Shown here piece after piece: positions 6,488-14,671 of a DNA stretch of 47,654 nucleotides (position 1 is the first letter of the stretch; the number at the start of each line of letters is the position of its first letter). The stretch lies in NCBI GenBank assembly GCA_022566535.1, contig JADFIR010000022.1, positions 1 to 47,654 on the forward strand, in the 5' to 3' direction. The translations under genes and the position numbers were made by a program. The notes under the pieces are model-generated. The model was not told the origin of the DNA. It saw only the letters and a list, made by a program, of their open reading frames with translations, and did not search any database. This DNA is from Planctomycetota bacterium (GTDB taxonomy: Bacteria; Planctomycetota; Phycisphaerae; Phycisphaerales; SM1A02).

Positions 6488-7900
6488 ATGCCGGAGCCAA
6501 ACAAACATCGAAAGCGCTGGTATCGTCCGCGGAACGTCGTCCTAACGGTCCTCTTCGCGATCGTGCTGGTCATCGGCTGGATCTGTCTGGATGGTTGGCG
6601 CGTCTACACGGACGCGCCCGAATCGACCGACGAGTATCGTGCGGAGATGATGGCACTGTGCGCGGCCGGGCAACCCGAGGGCGAAGACGGCTGGCCACTC
6701 CTCGCTGGCGTCCTGGAGCAACTCGACTCTGCGGCCGAAGATGCGCGACGGCCCCTGTGGCAGTCGGGCGATTGGGATCGAGCGGATGAAGCCGGGCACG
6801 CAGCGATGGAAGCTGCACTCGATGAACTGGGCTTGTTGGATGAGCTTCGCAGAGCGCTTGCGTTGCCGCGATTCGTCCGTCCGTGGACCACGGAGGGGCT
6901 CCTCATGAATGAACTGTTGCCATTGACCAGCCCGACCCGCCGGCTTAGCAAGAATCTCACACAGCGAATGCGAAATGCAGCCGAACGAGGCAACTGGACT
7001 GAGACGCTCGATTTGATGCGTCTCACCATCCAGTTGGGCGACGTGACGGCGCGCCAGCCGACTACCATCCACGCGATGACCGGCGCATCCATTCAGAGGA
7101 GGGCCCTTCGGACCGTTCGCGACATCTTCAACGAGCGCGCTGTCCCTTCTGAAGTGTCAGTGGAGATCGCCGCTCTCGTTGCAATCGTCGATGACCCCGC
7201 CGTTGCTCAGCAGCTCGAGATCGAGCGCCTGGCAACGCAGAACATCCTTCATTGGACTCATGGATCGCGTGGTTACGCATTGCCCCTCACGACGCTGTTT
7301 GACGCGGGGGTAGTGTCTGGCGGCTTGGTCGCCATGAGCCCTGTCGATCCTGCCAATGATGACCGATCTCTACTCCGAGCGGGAGTGGCTCGGTGGTACC
7401 TCGCCTCGCGCGGTGAGTGCGGGGCTCTCGCCGACCAATGGTATGTGGTGCTGAAGGCGCAAGCGAAGCAGCCCTTCGCCACACGGTGGGACGGCTGGCC
7501 ACCGCAGAAACTCATGACCGCAATTCAGAGTCCAAAGCACGCGCTGCTTGCGTACTTTCTTCCCGGCCTCGAAAGACTCGTGGACGGGGCGGATGCGCTG
7601 ATCGTCGAACGAACAGCGACTCATCTGATGTCGGCGATCGAGCAGTATCAAGCGATACAGACCCGGCCCCCCGCATCGCTTGGAGATCTCGTTCCCGAGT
7701 GGATTGAGAGCGTTCCGACGGATCCGATTCACGGAGGACCATTCGGCTACAAGTTGTTGACGGATGATCCGGCCGGCCGCAGCTACCTGCTCTACAGCTT
7801 CGGCGCGGATGGTGTGGACAACGGCGGTCTCTTTCATGACGACGGCCACGGAATCGCGAGCTATCGCGTCGACGATGGCAGTGACGTCCCGTTGAACTAG
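6488..7900 (+). CDS. Membrane-anchored protein with pseudopilin-like C-terminus
   Basis: The 470-aa protein starts at ATG 6488, with GAGG about 10 bases upstream. Residues 14-35 are a single membrane anchor after a basic stretch (KHRKRWYRPR), so the bulk is expected outside the membrane. The middle (about 60-380) is helical, without cysteines in motif spacing and without recognisable catalytic residues. The last ~70 residues (DPIHGGPFGYKL, YLLYSFGADGVDNGG, D-D-GHG) resemble the C-terminal structured end of GspG-type pseudopilins and of planctomycete anchored proteins that share it. No N-terminal pilin methylation site is present, so it is not itself a standard pilin. The family is probably lineage-specific; the function is unknown. 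Confidence 0.7.
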   Translation: MPEPNKHRKRWYRPRNVVLTVLFAIVLVIGWICLDGWRVYTDAPESTDEYRAEMMALCAAGQPEGEDGWPLLAGVLEQLDSAAEDARRPLWQSGDWDRADEAGHAAMEAALDELGLLDELRRALALPRFVRPWTTEGLLMNELLPLTSPTRRLSKNLTQRMRNAAERGNWTETLDLMRLTIQLGDVTARQPTTIHAMTGASIQRRALRTVRDIFNERAVPSEVSVEIAALVAIVDDPAVAQQLEIERLATQNILHWTHGSRGYALPLTTLFDAGVVSGGLVAMSPVDPANDDRSLLRAGVARWYLASRGECGALADQWYVVLKAQAKQPFATRWDGWPPQKLMTAIQSPKHALLAYFLPGLERLVDGADALIVERTATHLMSAIEQYQAIQTRPPASLGDLVPEWIESVPTDPIHGGPFGYKLLTDDPAGRSYLLYSFGADGVDNGGLFHDDGHGIASYRVDDGSDVPLN

Positions 7901-7975
7901 CTAGACCCCCAGGCATGTCGGTATGCAACACAACCCAGTCCTGTTCCAATACTCAGCCAACAAATCAAGTCGCCT

Positions 7976-8014
7976 GCCGACCACAACGTCTGCCCGGAGT
8001 GCGGGGTGGCCATT
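7976..8014 (+). pseudogene. Orphan zinc-ribbon gene tail, second fragment
   Basis: One frame reads ADHNVCPECGVAI, matching the zinc-ribbon ends at 5872-5916 and within the intact gene at 9257-9298. It has no upstream coding partner and runs directly into the palindrome at 8015, where a DUF559 unit begins. The junction suggests that a gene end was cut by insertion or rearrangement. Confidence 0.6.
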
Positions 8015-8050
8015 CCCTCTCCCTTGAGGGAGAGGGCAAGGGTGAGGGTG
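8015..8050 (+). repeat. REP-like palindrome, left flank of the DUF559 gene
   Basis: CCCTCTCCCT TG AGGGAGAGGG is a perfect 10-bp-arm palindrome (8015-8036), followed by CAAGGGTGAGGG. Its reverse complement is matched closely at the right flank of the DUF559 gene (8452-8474 plus the preceding CCCTCCCCCTCG), giving inverted flanks of about 35 bp. A related copy lies at 35226-35254. Confidence 0.75.
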
Positions 8051-8052
8051 AG

Positions 8053-8463
8053 ATGACCGATCGGCCAACACGGCACCGCATCCCACCCAGAATGACCCAA
8101 CGGTCTCGGTCGCTGCGGCGCCGCTCGACGTACCCCGAACGCGTCCTTTGGTACCTGCTGCGGAACAAGCAAATCAAGGGCTTGCGTTTCCGGCGCCAGC
8201 ACGCAGTCGGCCGGTACGTTGTTGACTTCTATTGTCCGGCTGCCAAGCTCGTCGTCGAGGTCGACGGGGAGAGTCACGCCGGCCGCGCGGAGCAGGACGC
8301 GAAGCGCTCCGCATACCTTGAGGCGCGCGGTCTCAAGGTATTGCGGGTCACGAACGATGATGTGATGGAGAATCTGGAAGCGGTGGGCATGGCGATTCTC
8401 GACGCGGCCGGAGTCGATGCGACAGCCGGGAAGGTTCGACCCTCCCCCTCGCCCCCTCCCTGA
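8053..8463 (+). CDS. DUF559 endonuclease-domain protein
   Basis: The 136-aa protein (start ATG 8053; ATG 8092 is an alternative) carries the whole DUF559 domain: RSTYPERVLWYLLRN, GLRFRRQHAVGRYVVDFYCP, KLVVEVDGESH and GLKVLRVTNDDVMENLE. Acidic residues D58, E69 and D71 match the PD-(D/E)xK-like core related to Vsr-type endonucleases. The family is common, often near transposons, and its biological substrate is not established. The gene lies between inverted palindromic flanks, and its TGA stop is within the right palindrome (8461-8463), so gene and palindromes form one compact 460-bp unit. No partner methyltransferase is nearby. The C-terminal tail after about residue 120 (PSPSPPP) is translated repeat sequence. 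Confidence 0.85.
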   Translation: MTDRPTRHRIPPRMTQRSRSLRRRSTYPERVLWYLLRNKQIKGLRFRRQHAVGRYVVDFYCPAAKLVVEVDGESHAGRAEQDAKRSAYLEARGLKVLRVTNDDVMENLEAVGMAILDAAGVDATAGKVRPSPSPPP

Positions 8464-8474
8464 AAGGGAGGGGG
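8452..8474 (-). repeat. REP-like palindrome, right flank of the DUF559 gene
   Basis: CCCCCTCCCT GAA AGGGAGGGGG has perfect 10-bp arms. Read on the minus strand and continued to about 8440, it parallels the left flank (palindrome, then GCGAGGGGGAGGG compared with CAAGGGTGAGGG). It overlaps the end of the DUF559 coding region. Confidence 0.75.
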
Positions 8475-8521
8475 GAATCTCTGGAGCATCGCGCGAAGTG
8501 TCTCGCCCATATCATTCACTT

Positions 8522-9331
8522 GTGAAACACCGGCTGTTTACGCTCGTACTGTTTCTGCTCCTCGGCGCGGTGCTCAACGTCGCCGTTGCTTCCGCGTGTG
8601 CTCTCGCCGTTGATCTCAGCAAGGGGGGGGAGTTCACGTTCCAGGTCCGAGATGACCTATTCTATGCAAGGCTTCGCCAACGCCCGGGAGCCATTCGCGC
8701 TCTTGTGTGGCGTTCAAACGACCCAGATATTCCTGCTGACGGATGGGACTACAGCATGATTCAGAATTGGATGGCGTATCTTGGCGATGCCTTTTATCTC
8801 AGCGCTGCCGACGAAAAGGCCCGACAAGCCCGTGCCCAACTTCAACCCGTCACTCAGCGCGGTGATGACGGCAACAGCCCTGCGTTTCCCACCTGGATTC
8901 CCAGAGGTCATCTACGCAAGCGCGAGCTTTCGGGCTACGACTTCCCTACGCCAATCATTTACGATGCCCGTGGATGGCCGTTCGTAGCGATGCGGTGCGA
9001 AGTCGTTTTCCCAATTGGCGGAGCTCAAGGTCAGGAATATATTACTGGTGGAATGCGCATTTCCCCCCGCGCCGGTGCTCTACGCGAATGGCTGAGCTTT
9101 CGCGTATTACCAATCCGCCCTATCTGGCCTGGCTTCGCCGTCAACACCCTGTTCTACACCGCGATTCTCTTGCCGCTCATCTCCGGTCCGTTCGCCCTGC
9201 GCCGCCTCATCCGCCGCAAACGCGGGGTGTGTGTCGCCTGCGGATACGACATCCACCACGCCGACCACGACGTCTGCCCGGAGTGTGGGGCGGCCATTCG
9301 CCTCCAACGAGCAGTCGCCCCAAGAATTTAG
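8522..9331 (+). CDS. Planctomycete membrane protein with C-terminal CPECG zinc ribbon
   Basis: The 269-aa protein probably starts at GTG 8522 (VKHRLFTLVLF), since sequence upstream in frame is translated repeat; no strong ribosome site is seen. An N-terminal membrane segment (about residues 5-28) leads to an extracytoplasmic domain. A second membrane segment follows (about 213-233, FAVNTLFYTAILLPLISGPF), then basic RRLIRRKRG and the zinc ribbon CVACGYD...CPECG. This two-helix, ribbon-at-the-end layout is typical of an abundant planctomycete family of unknown function. Fragments of the same ribbon occur at 5872-5916 and 7976-8014. Expected topology puts the ribbon in the cytoplasm. Confidence 0.75.
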   Translation: MKHRLFTLVLFLLLGAVLNVAVASACALAVDLSKGGEFTFQVRDDLFYARLRQRPGAIRALVWRSNDPDIPADGWDYSMIQNWMAYLGDAFYLSAADEKARQARAQLQPVTQRGDDGNSPAFPTWIPRGHLRKRELSGYDFPTPIIYDARGWPFVAMRCEVVFPIGGAQGQEYITGGMRISPRAGALREWLSFRVLPIRPIWPGFAVNTLFYTAILLPLISGPFALRRLIRRKRGVCVACGYDIHHADHDVCPECGAAIRLQRAVAPRI

Positions 9332-9526
9332 CGGTGGCTTTCGACATAAGATTCGATACAATGGAAACGATCGATACATTGACGAGCGGACGATCAAGCG
9401 GTTCGGGTGGTCGTGGTGGATTCACCTGCCCGTGATCCCGCCATACTCGGTGGGCATGAATGCCCGAAGCACATGTCCGAGCAATCTCCATTGACGCTGC
9501 GATCCAAACAGTTAGTCGGAGGAATC

Positions 9527-10414
9527 ATGCGACGATCTCAATCTACGTGGTCAAACTCGACTGTGTCATTCGTTGTTGCGACTTGGATGGTCCTGGCATG
9601 TCCTGACCCTGCCGCGGCCCACGACTCCTGGCTGGTCGCAGGTGCAAACTCCAGCAAAGCCGGTGAAACGATCCGTCTCGCCATCGTTACCGCGGAAGTG
9701 TTTCCCGTCAGCGAGCATGCAGCCGAGCCGGAGCGCATCAAGGAGTGGGCGGTCGTTCATGCGGACGACAAACGCGAAGTGTCGTCGTTCGCAATTGAAG
9801 GCATGGAGCTTGCAGCTCGATTCGAAATGGATCGGCCAGGCATGCATGTGATTGCAGTGGCGCTGCGTCCCCGTTATATCGAAATTGAGTCGGCTGATTT
9901 CGATGCCTACCTGGAGGACGAGCACGCCGAGGCAGCGTTGGCTGCGCGACATGCAAACAACGAGCAGGAGAAGCCTGGGCGCGAGCTGTACACCAAGCTC
10001 GCCAAGACCTTTGTCGAAGTAGCCGACGATTCGAAGGACACGACCTACCAGCAGCCGGTCGGGCATCCACTTGAGATCATTCCATTGTCAAACCCGTGCC
10101 GCTGGAACGTCGGTGACGAAGTCCTCGTGCGCGTACTGCGAAATGGGCAGCCAGCTGCAGGCCTGCGTGTCTCGTGCGGGCACGAGGGATTGCCACCACA
10201 TACATATGTTCAGAACGTGATTACCGACGAGGATGGTGTCGCGCGGATCAGGTTGAGCCGGCCGGGCCTGTGGTTTGCGCGAACACACACAATCAACGCC
10301 GTCGAACAGCCGGGGTCCACAGTAGAAGTGGGCGCATCGACAGGCGAACGCGCCTCGGCGGACTGGGAAAGCTTCTGGGCGTCCATCACGTTTCGAGTTG
10401 CCGGTGGTGAATGA
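9527..10414 (+). CDS. DUF4198-type secreted protein
   Basis: The 295-aa protein starts at ATG 9527, with GGAGG (9518-9522) four bases upstream. A signal peptide ends at about residue 31 (ACPDPAAA before HDSWL). The mature start AHDSWLVAGANSS and the later GHPLEIIPLSNP..WNVGDEVLVRVL, then NGQPAAGLRVSC and TDEDGVARIRL, are characteristic of DUF4198 proteins. These are periplasmic or exported beta-sandwich proteins often found with nickel/cobalt or other metal uptake genes. No transporter is next to it here; the neighbour to the right is tRNA-Gly. A metal-related role is therefore only family-based inference. Base composition is somewhat less GC-rich than the housekeeping genes after 10.7 kb. 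Confidence 0.8.
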   Translation: MRRSQSTWSNSTVSFVVATWMVLACPDPAAAHDSWLVAGANSSKAGETIRLAIVTAEVFPVSEHAAEPERIKEWAVVHADDKREVSSFAIEGMELAARFEMDRPGMHVIAVALRPRYIEIESADFDAYLEDEHAEAALAARHANNEQEKPGRELYTKLAKTFVEVADDSKDTTYQQPVGHPLEIIPLSNPCRWNVGDEVLVRVLRNGQPAAGLRVSCGHEGLPPHTYVQNVITDEDGVARIRLSRPGLWFARTHTINAVEQPGSTVEVGASTGERASADWESFWASITFRVAGGE

Positions 10415-10535
10415 GCAAGGGATCGCCGTCATGGTTGAGAATGAACATCGGGTGGCGATGCCGCGCTCGCAACCGTTGATGCGCAACCTGTTGGCGATGC
10501 ACAGTGTTGCACAGCGAGGCACGACGATTCACCAA

Positions 10536-10608
10536 AGCGGGCGAAGGGACTCGAACCCTCGACATTCAGCTTGGAAGGCTGACGCTCTACCAACTGAGCT
10601 ACACCCGC
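10536..10608 (-). tRNA. tRNA-Gly (anticodon TCC)
   Basis: This is a complete 73-nt cloverleaf on the minus strand. The acceptor GCGGGTG pairs with CGCCCGC (one G-T), the D arm is GCTC/GAGC, and the anticodon arm is TCAGC-CTTCCAA-GCTGA, giving anticodon TCC. The T arm is GAGGG-TTCGAGT-CCCTT and the discriminator is T. The 3' CCA is not encoded. Its 3'-terminal 46 bp are repeated at 652-697. Confidence 0.96.
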
Positions 10609-10693
10609 AGTAGCGTCGATGATAGCCCCCAACGACGGACGGTTCACCTCGAGAGGATGCCCGGGCTTCACCTCTGCGCGTCGTGCACAAGCA

Positions 10694-11176
10694 TCACCGG
10701 ACTGCGGCGTTACCCACAGCAAGGGCCGCTTTCACCTCGTCAAAGGGCACCTGCACCCGCGGATCCTCGGTGACCCAGTCGTAGACCACGTTGCCGTCGG
10801 CGGCGATGACAAACACGGAGCGCTTGGCGACGCCCTTGAAGCCCTTGAGATCCTCGTGCAACGCGCCGTATTGTGAACACACTTGCTTGTTGAAATCCGA
10901 GAGGATCGGGAACGGGATGTTCTCGTCGCTGCGGAAGCGGTCGGTGACGAAGGGGCTGTCCACACTGATGCCGAAGACCTTGGCGTCCAGCTCCTGCCAT
11001 TGCCCCCAGGTATCGCGCATGTGACACATCTCGTCGGTGCAGACCGGGCTGAACGCGAACGGGAAGAACAACAGGATCACTCTCTCCCGGCCGATGTGGG
11101 TTCCGACGTCGATCTTCTCACCCGGCTTGGCGGGCAATTCAAACCCGGGGGCCTTGTCGCCTTTACGTATGCTCAT
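10694..11176 (-). CDS. Peroxiredoxin (AhpC/BCP-like, AhpE type)
   Basis: The 160-aa thiol peroxidase reduces H2O2 and organic peroxides in the cytoplasm. The start is ATG 11176 with GGAG upstream; a longer in-frame start exists but has no support. The N-terminus GDKAPGFELPA, the catalytic segment FFPFAFSPVCTDEM with peroxidatic Cys46 in a PxxxSxxC context, and the later GISVDSPFVTDRFR and FVIAADGNVVYDW are standard for the family. A second cysteine at position 51 (EMCHMRD) could act in resolution, but many AhpE-type enzymes are 1-Cys, so the mechanism is unclear. It is transcribed divergently from the ATPase gene across 58 bp, which must hold promoters for both. Confidence 0.93.
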   Translation of the reverse strand: MSIRKGDKAPGFELPAKPGEKIDVGTHIGRERVILLFFPFAFSPVCTDEMCHMRDTWGQWQELDAKVFGISVDSPFVTDRFRSDENIPFPILSDFNKQVCSQYGALHEDLKGFKGVAKRSVFVIAADGNVVYDWVTEDPRVQVPFDEVKAALAVGNAAVR

Positions 11177-11234
11177 GGACCGTCTCCTTTGATTTCCCAG
11201 GAGTGTACCAAGCCAGCGACAGGAGTTGTAGCCC

Positions 11235-12755
11235 ATGATGAATATACGGCTTGTTGGGAGGGTCGTGCCCCTGCACCGTCAGGCGGGGCTATCATCCTCG
11301 GCCCTCGGCGATCCGGCGATGGAGGAGCCCCGCACCGTGCACGCAACGGCGAAACCCACGACCCTCCAGCAGCTACGCGAAAGTGGCTGGCGCTCCAAGC
11401 CGGTCAAAGATGAGATCTACGACAATTTCATCGCCGCCCTGGCCCGTGGCGACGAGCTGTTTCCCGGGATCATCGGGTTCGAGGACACGGTGATCCCGGA
11501 GATCAACAACGCCATCATCGCCAAGCACGACATGCTCTTCCTGGGCGAGAAGGGTCAGGCGAAGAGCCGGCTCATGCGGATGCTGACGCGGTTTCTCGAT
11601 GACGAGCTGCCCTATCTGGACATTGACGGCTGCCCCGTGCACGAGGATCCCTACCGGCCGATCACGAAGATCGCCCTGGCCTTCGTCGCTGGGCACGGCG
11701 AAGACGAGATACCGATTGCCTGGTGGCCGCGCGAGCAACGGTATGCAGAACGACTCGCGCCCGGCACCAAGTTCGCTGACATCATCGGTGAGATTGACCC
11801 GGCCAAGCTCGCCGGCGGCGCCAGCCTCTCCGCCGAGGAGGCCCTGCATTTCGGGCTCATCCCCCGACTGCACCGTGGGGTCTTTGCGATGAATGAGCTG
11901 CCAGATCTTGATGAGCTCGTTCAGGTCGGGCTGTTCAACATCCTTGAGGAGCGCGACGTGCAGATCCGCGGCTATCCGGTCCGCTTCGATGTTGACGTGT
12001 TGATCCTCTTCTCAGCCAACCCCATGACGTATAACCGCTCCGGCAAGGTGATTGCGCAGCTCAAGGATCGCATCGGCTCAACGATCCAGACCCACTATCC
12101 GCGGCAGCGCACCGCCGGCATCGAGATCATGAAGCAGGAGGCGCGCGTCGAGCTGAACGGCGAGTTCCCCGTGATGATCCCGCCATTCATGGAGGAGATC
12201 GTCGAGCAGATCAGCATCTGTGCACGCAAGAGCAAGTACGTCGATCAGCAATCCGGCGTCAGCGCCCGCCTCAGCATCGCCAATTATCGCACGATGATCG
12301 CCAACGCCAGGCAGCGAGCGGTGCGGCTCGGCGAGCGCCCGGCCGTCCCGCGGATCAGCGATCTGGGCCATCTCTATAGTTCGTGCCTGGGTAAGCTCGA
12401 ACTGGACATGATGGGCAGCCACCAGATGTCCGAGCGCCAGGTGATCGATTCCATCGCCGCCGAGGCCATCAAGACGGTCTTCGAAGAATACGTGGACGAG
12501 CATGGCCTGGACGAGATCGCCGACATCTTCGGCCGCGGTGTCAAGATCGAAGTCGGGGACATGCTGCCGTCGTCGAATTATGCCCGGCGGCTGAAACGTG
12601 TTCCGCCCGCCTGGGAAAAGGCGTTCGAGGTCAACCCCGCCAAGTCCTCTGCCGTCCGTGCTTCGTGCGTCGAGTTCGTCCTCGCCGGGCTCTACGTCAC
12701 CGACCGCGTCTCCCGGTCGCAACACCATGGCCGGATCACCTATGAAATCACCTAA
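11235..12755 (+). CDS. MoxR/magnesium-chelatase-like AAA+ ATPase
   Basis: The 506-aa protein has AGGAG nine bases upstream of ATG 11235; the conserved domain only begins near residue 43 ([13 protein letters not shown]), so ATG 11319 is an alternative. Walker A is GEKGQAKS (104-111), with Ala where Gly normally precedes the Lys. The Walker B region is [11 protein letters not shown] (about 215-225), with Asn-Glu instead of Asp-Glu. The sensor-1 region [15 protein letters not shown] and the arginine-containing LKDRIGSTI follow, as in ChlI/MoxR proteins. The gene 80 bp downstream encodes a VWA protein; such pairs act as chelatase-like or chaperone machines, with the VWA partner binding the target. 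Substrate unknown. The unusual nucleotide motifs may be normal for this subfamily. Confidence 0.8.
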   Translation: MMNIRLVGRVVPLHRQAGLSSSALGDPAMEEPRTVHATAKPTTLQQLRESGWRSKPVKDEIYDNFIAALARGDELFPGIIGFEDTVIPEINNAIIAKHDMLFLGEKGQAKSRLMRMLTRFLDDELPYLDIDGCPVHEDPYRPITKIALAFVAGHGEDEIPIAWWPREQRYAERLAPGTKFADIIGEIDPAKLAGGASLSAEEALHFGLIPRLHRGVFAMNELPDLDELVQVGLFNILEERDVQIRGYPVRFDVDVLILFSANPMTYNRSGKVIAQLKDRIGSTIQTHYPRQRTAGIEIMKQEARVELNGEFPVMIPPFMEEIVEQISICARKSKYVDQQSGVSARLSIANYRTMIANARQRAVRLGERPAVPRISDLGHLYSSCLGKLELDMMGSHQMSERQVIDSIAAEAIKTVFEEYVDEHGLDEIADIFGRGVKIEVGDMLPSSNYARRLKRVPPAWEKAFEVNPAKSSAVRASCVEFVLAGLYVTDRVSRSQHHGRITYEIT

Positions 12756-12772
12756 TTCAACATTCTGCGATT

Positions 12773-12801
12773 AGCCGCGGGTCGAAGATCCGCGCGCGGC
12801 T
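12773..12801 (+). terminator. GC-rich hairpin with short T run between ATPase and VWA genes
   Basis: AGCCGCG (12773-12779) pairs with CGCGGCT (12795-12801), with a partly paired interior, and TTT follows. It resembles hairpins at 14560-14579 and 22627-22653. It could attenuate transcription between the two genes or be a dispersed palindrome. Confidence 0.45.
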
Positions 12802-12835
12802 TTGCAAACAGCCACTCAACCGTGGTGCCCGATCG

Positions 12836-14554
12836 GTGAAACCGAAGCACAACATTCGCGATCCCAGTCCCCTCGGCGGGATCATTCACACCTACCAGGG
12901 GTACGACCCCAAGAGCTTCCCGCCGCCGACGGCTAAACCGCCGGACATGGTTTCCTCAGCGTTCGAGCACCTGCTCATGTACGGAAGCATGCGCCGCTTC
13001 ACCGAGGAGGAACTGGCCCGGGCCGTCCACCTCGATCCCAGTCAGATCAAGGGCCTCGGCCCGAGCATCGACGCCCTGATCGCCATGCTCCTGGAGCGGA
13101 AGCGCAAGATCCTTTCCACCTACGAGACTGATCGTGTGCAGGACACTGCCCGGCGGGCGTACCACGATCTGGCCGGAAAGATGCAACCGCCGCCCCACTT
13201 GCGAAAACGGTTCGAACGCGAAGTGCGAGAGGAGCAGATTCGCGACCTCGAAGCTCTGTGGTACCGCGTAGGCGATGAGCAGTCGCGATTTGCCAGCCGA
13301 CTGCTCCATCTCGTCGAGCGCCTCGGCGAGAAGTACCAGATCGACGAGCTCGCCGCCAAGTACGAGTTCACCGGCACCAAGCCGATGACCGTTTCCGAGG
13401 CCCTGGCCATCAAGCAGGAGCTTGCGGCCATCGACCGGCTTCTTGAACAGCTCGAAGAAGCCCGCGAAACGGCGCAGATCGGCATCATCGACCTCGAAGC
13501 GCTCGCGGAGTTTGCCGAGCCCGGCGATATCCAACAGCTCCAGGCGCTGGGGCAGCAGATTCAGGACTACCTGCGTGAGATGGCCGAACGCCAGGGTCTG
13601 GAGTTCACCGCCGAGGGATATCAGCTCACCCCCAAGGCCTATCGGATCTTCCAATCGAGTCTACTCCAGGAGATTTTCAGCGATCTTCAGGCCGCCCGCA
13701 GCGGCCGGCACGCCGGACCCATCCTCGGCGAGGGCGCCGTTGAGTTGCCACGGACCAAGGCTTATGAGTTCGGAGATTCGCCCGCCCACATGGACATCCC
13801 CCAGTCGATGATCAACGCCATGATCCGCACCGGCCCCGGCCTACCTGTGCGTCTGTGCCCCCAAGACATCGAGATCCACCACACCCGCAACACCCCCAAG
13901 TGCGCGACCGTCGTCGTGATGGATATGAGCGGGTCGATGCGTTACGACGGCCAATACATCAACGCCAAGCGGATGGGCCTGGCCCTGGACGGATTGATTC
14001 GCAGCGAATACCCCGGCGACTACCTCCAGATCGTCGAGATGTACACCTTCGCCAAGCCCCGGCATATCTCGGAGGTTCCGGCCCTGATGCCCAAGCCGGT
14101 GACACTGTATGAATCGGTGGTGCGCCTGCGAGCGGACATGAGCGATGAGCGGATCACCGAGTTCGACATCCCCCAACACTTCACCAACATTCAGCGCGGC
14201 TTGCAGGTCGCCCGTCAGTTGCTCACCGCTCAGGACACGCCGAATCGACAGCTCATCCTGATTACCGACGGCCTACCCACCGCCCACTTCGAGGGTGAGC
14301 AGCTTTACTTGCTCTATCCGCCGCATCCCCGCACCGAACAGGCCACGATGCGCGAAGCACAACTCGTCGCGCGCGAAGGCATCACCATCAACGTGTTTCT
14401 ACTGCCGAATTGGGGTCAGACGCATGAGGATGTGCAATTCGCTCACCGTATGGTCGAAGCGACCGGCGGTCGCGTCTTCTTCACCGGCGGGACCGACCTG
14501 GACCGCTACGTCGTGTGGGACTACGTCAAGCGCCGCCGAAAGATCATCGCGTAG
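12836..14554 (+). CDS. VWA-domain protein, partner of the MoxR-like ATPase
   Basis: The 572-aa protein starts at GTG 12836 (MKPKHNIRDPSPLG). Residues 90-300 are helical and charged, with coiled-coil character around 185-215 (ELAAIDRLLEQLEEARE). The C-terminal VWA domain (about 355-560) has the MIDAS motif DMSGS (363-367) and later ITDGLPTAHFEG and VFFTGG. Metal-dependent binding of a partner protein is the usual role. The protein resembles ChlD-like partners of MoxR/ChlI ATPases and follows such an ATPase on the same strand, so the two very likely form a complex. It has no signal peptide or membrane segment and is expected in the cytoplasm. The target of the complex is unknown. Confidence 0.83.
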   Translation: MKPKHNIRDPSPLGGIIHTYQGYDPKSFPPPTAKPPDMVSSAFEHLLMYGSMRRFTEEELARAVHLDPSQIKGLGPSIDALIAMLLERKRKILSTYETDRVQDTARRAYHDLAGKMQPPPHLRKRFEREVREEQIRDLEALWYRVGDEQSRFASRLLHLVERLGEKYQIDELAAKYEFTGTKPMTVSEALAIKQELAAIDRLLEQLEEARETAQIGIIDLEALAEFAEPGDIQQLQALGQQIQDYLREMAERQGLEFTAEGYQLTPKAYRIFQSSLLQEIFSDLQAARSGRHAGPILGEGAVELPRTKAYEFGDSPAHMDIPQSMINAMIRTGPGLPVRLCPQDIEIHHTRNTPKCATVVVMDMSGSMRYDGQYINAKRMGLALDGLIRSEYPGDYLQIVEMYTFAKPRHISEVPALMPKPVTLYESVVRLRADMSDERITEFDIPQHFTNIQRGLQVARQLLTAQDTPNRQLILITDGLPTAHFEGEQLYLLYPPHPRTEQATMREAQLVAREGITINVFLLPNWGQTHEDVQFAHRMVEATGGRVFFTGGTDLDRYVVWDYVKRRRKIIA

Positions 14555-14559
14555 GGTAG

Positions 14560-14579
14560 CCGCGGGTGGCAACCCGCGG
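14560..14579 (+). terminator. Hairpin after the VWA gene
   Basis: CCGCGGGT GGCA ACCCGCGG is a perfect 8-bp stem six bases after the TAG stop. There is no T run, so either a weak terminator or a copy of a dispersed palindromic repeat (compare 12773-12801 and 22627-22653). Confidence 0.5.
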
Positions 14580-14671
14580 ATGATCCGCCACCTAGCGGAT
14601 ATCTACCGGGCCGACACGACCCGGCTCGCTCGAATCTCAAACCGCAGATTCCAAGTCTCGACCCTATTCCT

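Noticed and set aside
9452..9465. GGGCATGAATGCCC hairpin upstream of the DUF4198 gene
   Set aside because: A short 6-bp stem with a 2-base loop; likely chance, with no T run or known operator form.
10536..10773. Small plus-strand frame across tRNA-Gly
   Set aside because: Translation of the tRNA complement (GEGTRTLDIQLGRL) is a well-known spurious product.
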